A stretch of DNA of 64,000 nt from Marivivens niveibacter (lineage in GTDB: Bacteria > Pseudomonadota > Alphaproteobacteria > Rhodobacterales > Rhodobacteraceae). Numbering within the stretch: the first letter of the stretch is position 1; every line of letters starts with the position of its first letter. The position numbers were made by a program, and so were the translations under genes. The stretch lies in NCBI RefSeq assembly GCF_002150005.2, contig NZ_MSPP01000003.1, positions 310,001 to 374,000 of the forward strand, given 5' to 3'. Of this stretch, positions 62,707 through 64,000 are shown in pieces. The notes under the pieces are model-generated. The model made no database searches. It saw only the letters and a list, made by a program, of their open reading frames with translations, and had not been told where the DNA came from.

Positions 62707-63579
62707 GTGCCAAGTCTTAAGGACCTCAAAAACAGGATCTCGTCGGTCAAATCGACCCGCAAGATCACCAAGGCGATGCAGATGGTCGCGGCAGCAAAAT
62801 TGCGCCGCGCCCAAGACGCCGCCGAGGCAGCACGTCCATATGCCGAGCGTTTTAACGCTGTGGTATCGACGCTGGCCGCTTCGGTTGGTTCGTCCGACAC
62901 TGCACCGCTGCTGCTGCGCGGCACCGGAAGCGATCAGGTCCACCTGCTGGTGGTCATGACCTCTGAACGTGGTCTGTGTGGCGGTTTCAATTCTTCGATC
63001 GTGAAGAAAGCACGCACACATGCGCTGGACCTACAGGCCCAGGGCAAAACGGTGAAAATCCTGACGGTTGGCAAAAAAGGCCGCGAACAGCTGCGCCGTG
63101 ATTTCGGTGATCTGCTCGTCGACCACGTCGACCTATCGGAAGTAAAGCGTATCGACTACGCAACCGCACGCGGCATTGGTCAAGACCTGCTGAAGCGGTT
63201 CGAAGCCGGTGAATTCGATGTTGCAACGATCTTCTTTGCGCAGTTCCAATCTGTGATTTCGCAGATCCCGACTGCTCAGCAGGTGATCCCAGCAAAATTC
63301 GAAGCAGCAGAAGACGCTGTTGTCGCCGACTACGATTACGAACCGAACGAAGAGGCCATTCTGGACGATCTGCTGCCTAGCAGCGTATCGACCGCAATCT
63401 TTGCGGCTCTTCTGGAAAACGCTGCATCCGAACAGGGTGCACGGATGAGCGCGATGGATAACGCGACCCGCAACGCGGGCGATATGATCGACAAGCTAAC
63501 CATCGAATTCAACCGTTCGCGTCAGGCTGTAATCACCAGCGAACTGATCGAAATTATTTCGGGCGCGGAAGCGCTCTAA
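62707..63579 (+). CDS. atpG: ATP synthase F1 gamma subunit
   Basis: 290 residues, GTG start with AAGGAG 10 bases upstream. [36 protein letters not shown] is the N-terminal rotor helix, with C-terminal [31 protein letters not shown]. Central rotating shaft of F1. Confidence 0.97.
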   Translation: MPSLKDLKNRISSVKSTRKITKAMQMVAAAKLRRAQDAAEAARPYAERFNAVVSTLAASVGSSDTAPLLLRGTGSDQVHLLVVMTSERGLCGGFNSSIVKKARTHALDLQAQGKTVKILTVGKKGREQLRRDFGDLLVDHVDLSEVKRIDYATARGIGQDLLKRFEAGEFDVATIFFAQFQSVISQIPTAQQVIPAKFEAAEDAVVADYDYEPNEEAILDDLLPSSVSTAIFAALLENAASEQGARMSAMDNATRNAGDMIDKLTIEFNRSRQAVITSELIEIISGAEAL

Positions 63580-63597
63580 GAACCGGAGTAACGAAAC

Positions 63598-64000
63598 ATG
63601 GCAAACGCAAAAGGCAAAATCACGCAGGTGATTGGCGCCGTTGTCGACGTGCAGTTCGAAGATGGCCTGCCGGCTATCCTCAACGCGCTGACCACCGACA
63701 ACAACGGCAAACAGCTGGTTCTTGAAGTGTCCCAGCACCTTGGCGAAAACACAGTACGTACCATCGCAATGGACGCGACCGAAGGTCTAGTCCGTGGTCA
63801 GGACGTTGCTGACACTGGCGCACCGATCTCGGTTCCAGTTGGTAAAGCAACACTGGGTCGTATTCTGAACGTTGTTGGCGAACCAGTGGACGAAAAAGGC
63901 CCTGTAAACGCTGACGAGTTCCGCCCAATCCACGCAGAAGCACCAGAATTCGCTGACCAGTCGACTGGCACCGAAATCCTGGTCACCGGCATCAAAGTTA
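63598..64000 (+). CDS. atpD: ATP synthase F1 beta subunit, 3'-truncated by window end
   Basis: First 134 codons of the catalytic beta subunit: [39 protein letters not shown], and [23 protein letters not shown] precedes the ATG. The Walker A loop is beyond the window end. Confidence 0.97.
   Translation, partial: MANAKGKITQVIGAVVDVQFEDGLPAILNALTTDNNGKQLVLEVSQHLGENTVRTIAMDATEGLVRGQDVADTGAPISVPVGKATLGRILNVVGEPVDEKGPVNADEFRPIHAEAPEFADQSTGTEILVTGIKV

Noticed and set aside
1-64000. Mobile elements, prophage, CRISPR or attachment sites
   Set aside because: No transposase, integrase or phage proteins, no repeat array, and no duplicated tRNA end seen by reading.

Overview
The window is a dense, gene-rich stretch of bacterial chromosome from an alphaproteobacterium, most likely Rhodobacteraceae (Roseobacter group). 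The evidence is the gene content and order: a ribosomal-RNA-free atpHAGD operon, an ffs / tRNA-Glu / dnaX / ebfC / recR block, a TrcR (DUF1013) cell-cycle regulator, a PleD-like diguanylate cyclase next to a DUF3572 gene, a PraR-like XRE regulator, COQ9, DUF2125, DUF983, and a Zur/ZnuABC locus with alphaproteobacterial Zur boxes. GC looks mid-fifties by eye (not computed). I cannot name a genus. I see no transposase, integrase, phage gene, CRISPR array or tRNA-bounded island, so this reads as core chromosome.

Layout. 1-6.7 kb: 5'-truncated acyl-CoA synthetase, metG, a small outer-membrane protein, an SDR, a Tas-like aldo-keto reductase, a NUDIX hydrolase and DUF983. 6.9-9 kb: EF-hand protein, ECF sigma factor, putative anti-sigma protein and Metal_resist-type protein. 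9-12 kb: PleD-like cyclase, DUF3572, HAD phosphatase, TetR. 12-15.3 kb: zinc uptake (znuA divergent from zur-znuC-znuB, two Zur boxes between them). 15.3-17.8 kb: RNase P RNA, rpmG, GNAT, hisN-type phosphatase, XRE regulator. 18-21.5 kb: quinone oxidoreductase, LysR, DUF1127, Bax-inhibitor-1 protein, an unknown small protein. 21.5-27.5 kb: two purine deaminases facing each other around a CAP lipoprotein, mgtE, 5-formyl-THF cyclo-ligase, AraC. 27.6-33 kb: rpe, then a four-gene lipid cluster (PlcP-like metallophosphoesterase, GT21 glycosyltransferase, DedA, GT2), a GST and mscL. 33-38.5 kb: ald with its Lrp-type regulator, rpsU, COQ9, a second quinone oxidoreductase, RNase T2, TrcR. 38.5-43.3 kb: recR-ebfC-membrane protein-dnaX, SRP RNA, tRNA-Glu, a YdcZ transporter pair. 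43.4-47.4 kb: LpxR-type outer-membrane protein, Hint-domain protein, rpsD, ada. 47.5-51.9 kb: hisC-tyrA-extensin operon, DUF2125, ChaC. 51.9-58.5 kb: a MotA/ExbB-like plus giant coiled-coil MotB/OmpA-like pair, convergent with an M23 peptidase that is translationally coupled to clpA. 58.7-64 kb: gloB, a methyltransferase-like gene and the start of the ATP synthase operon (atpH, atpA, atpG, partial atpD).

The candidates I would look at first for undescribed biology are the stator-like motor pair with about 520 residues of predicted coiled coil (51.9-55.2 kb), the PlcP/GT21/DedA/GT2 lipid-remodelling-like operon (28.5-31.8 kb), and the EF-hand/ECF/Metal_resist locus whose two exported proteins share Arg-Asp-Gly-rich tails (6.9-8.9 kb). 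Another window-wide pattern is tail-to-tail packing: five convergent gene pairs overlap by exactly four bases, each a shared YTAR stop.
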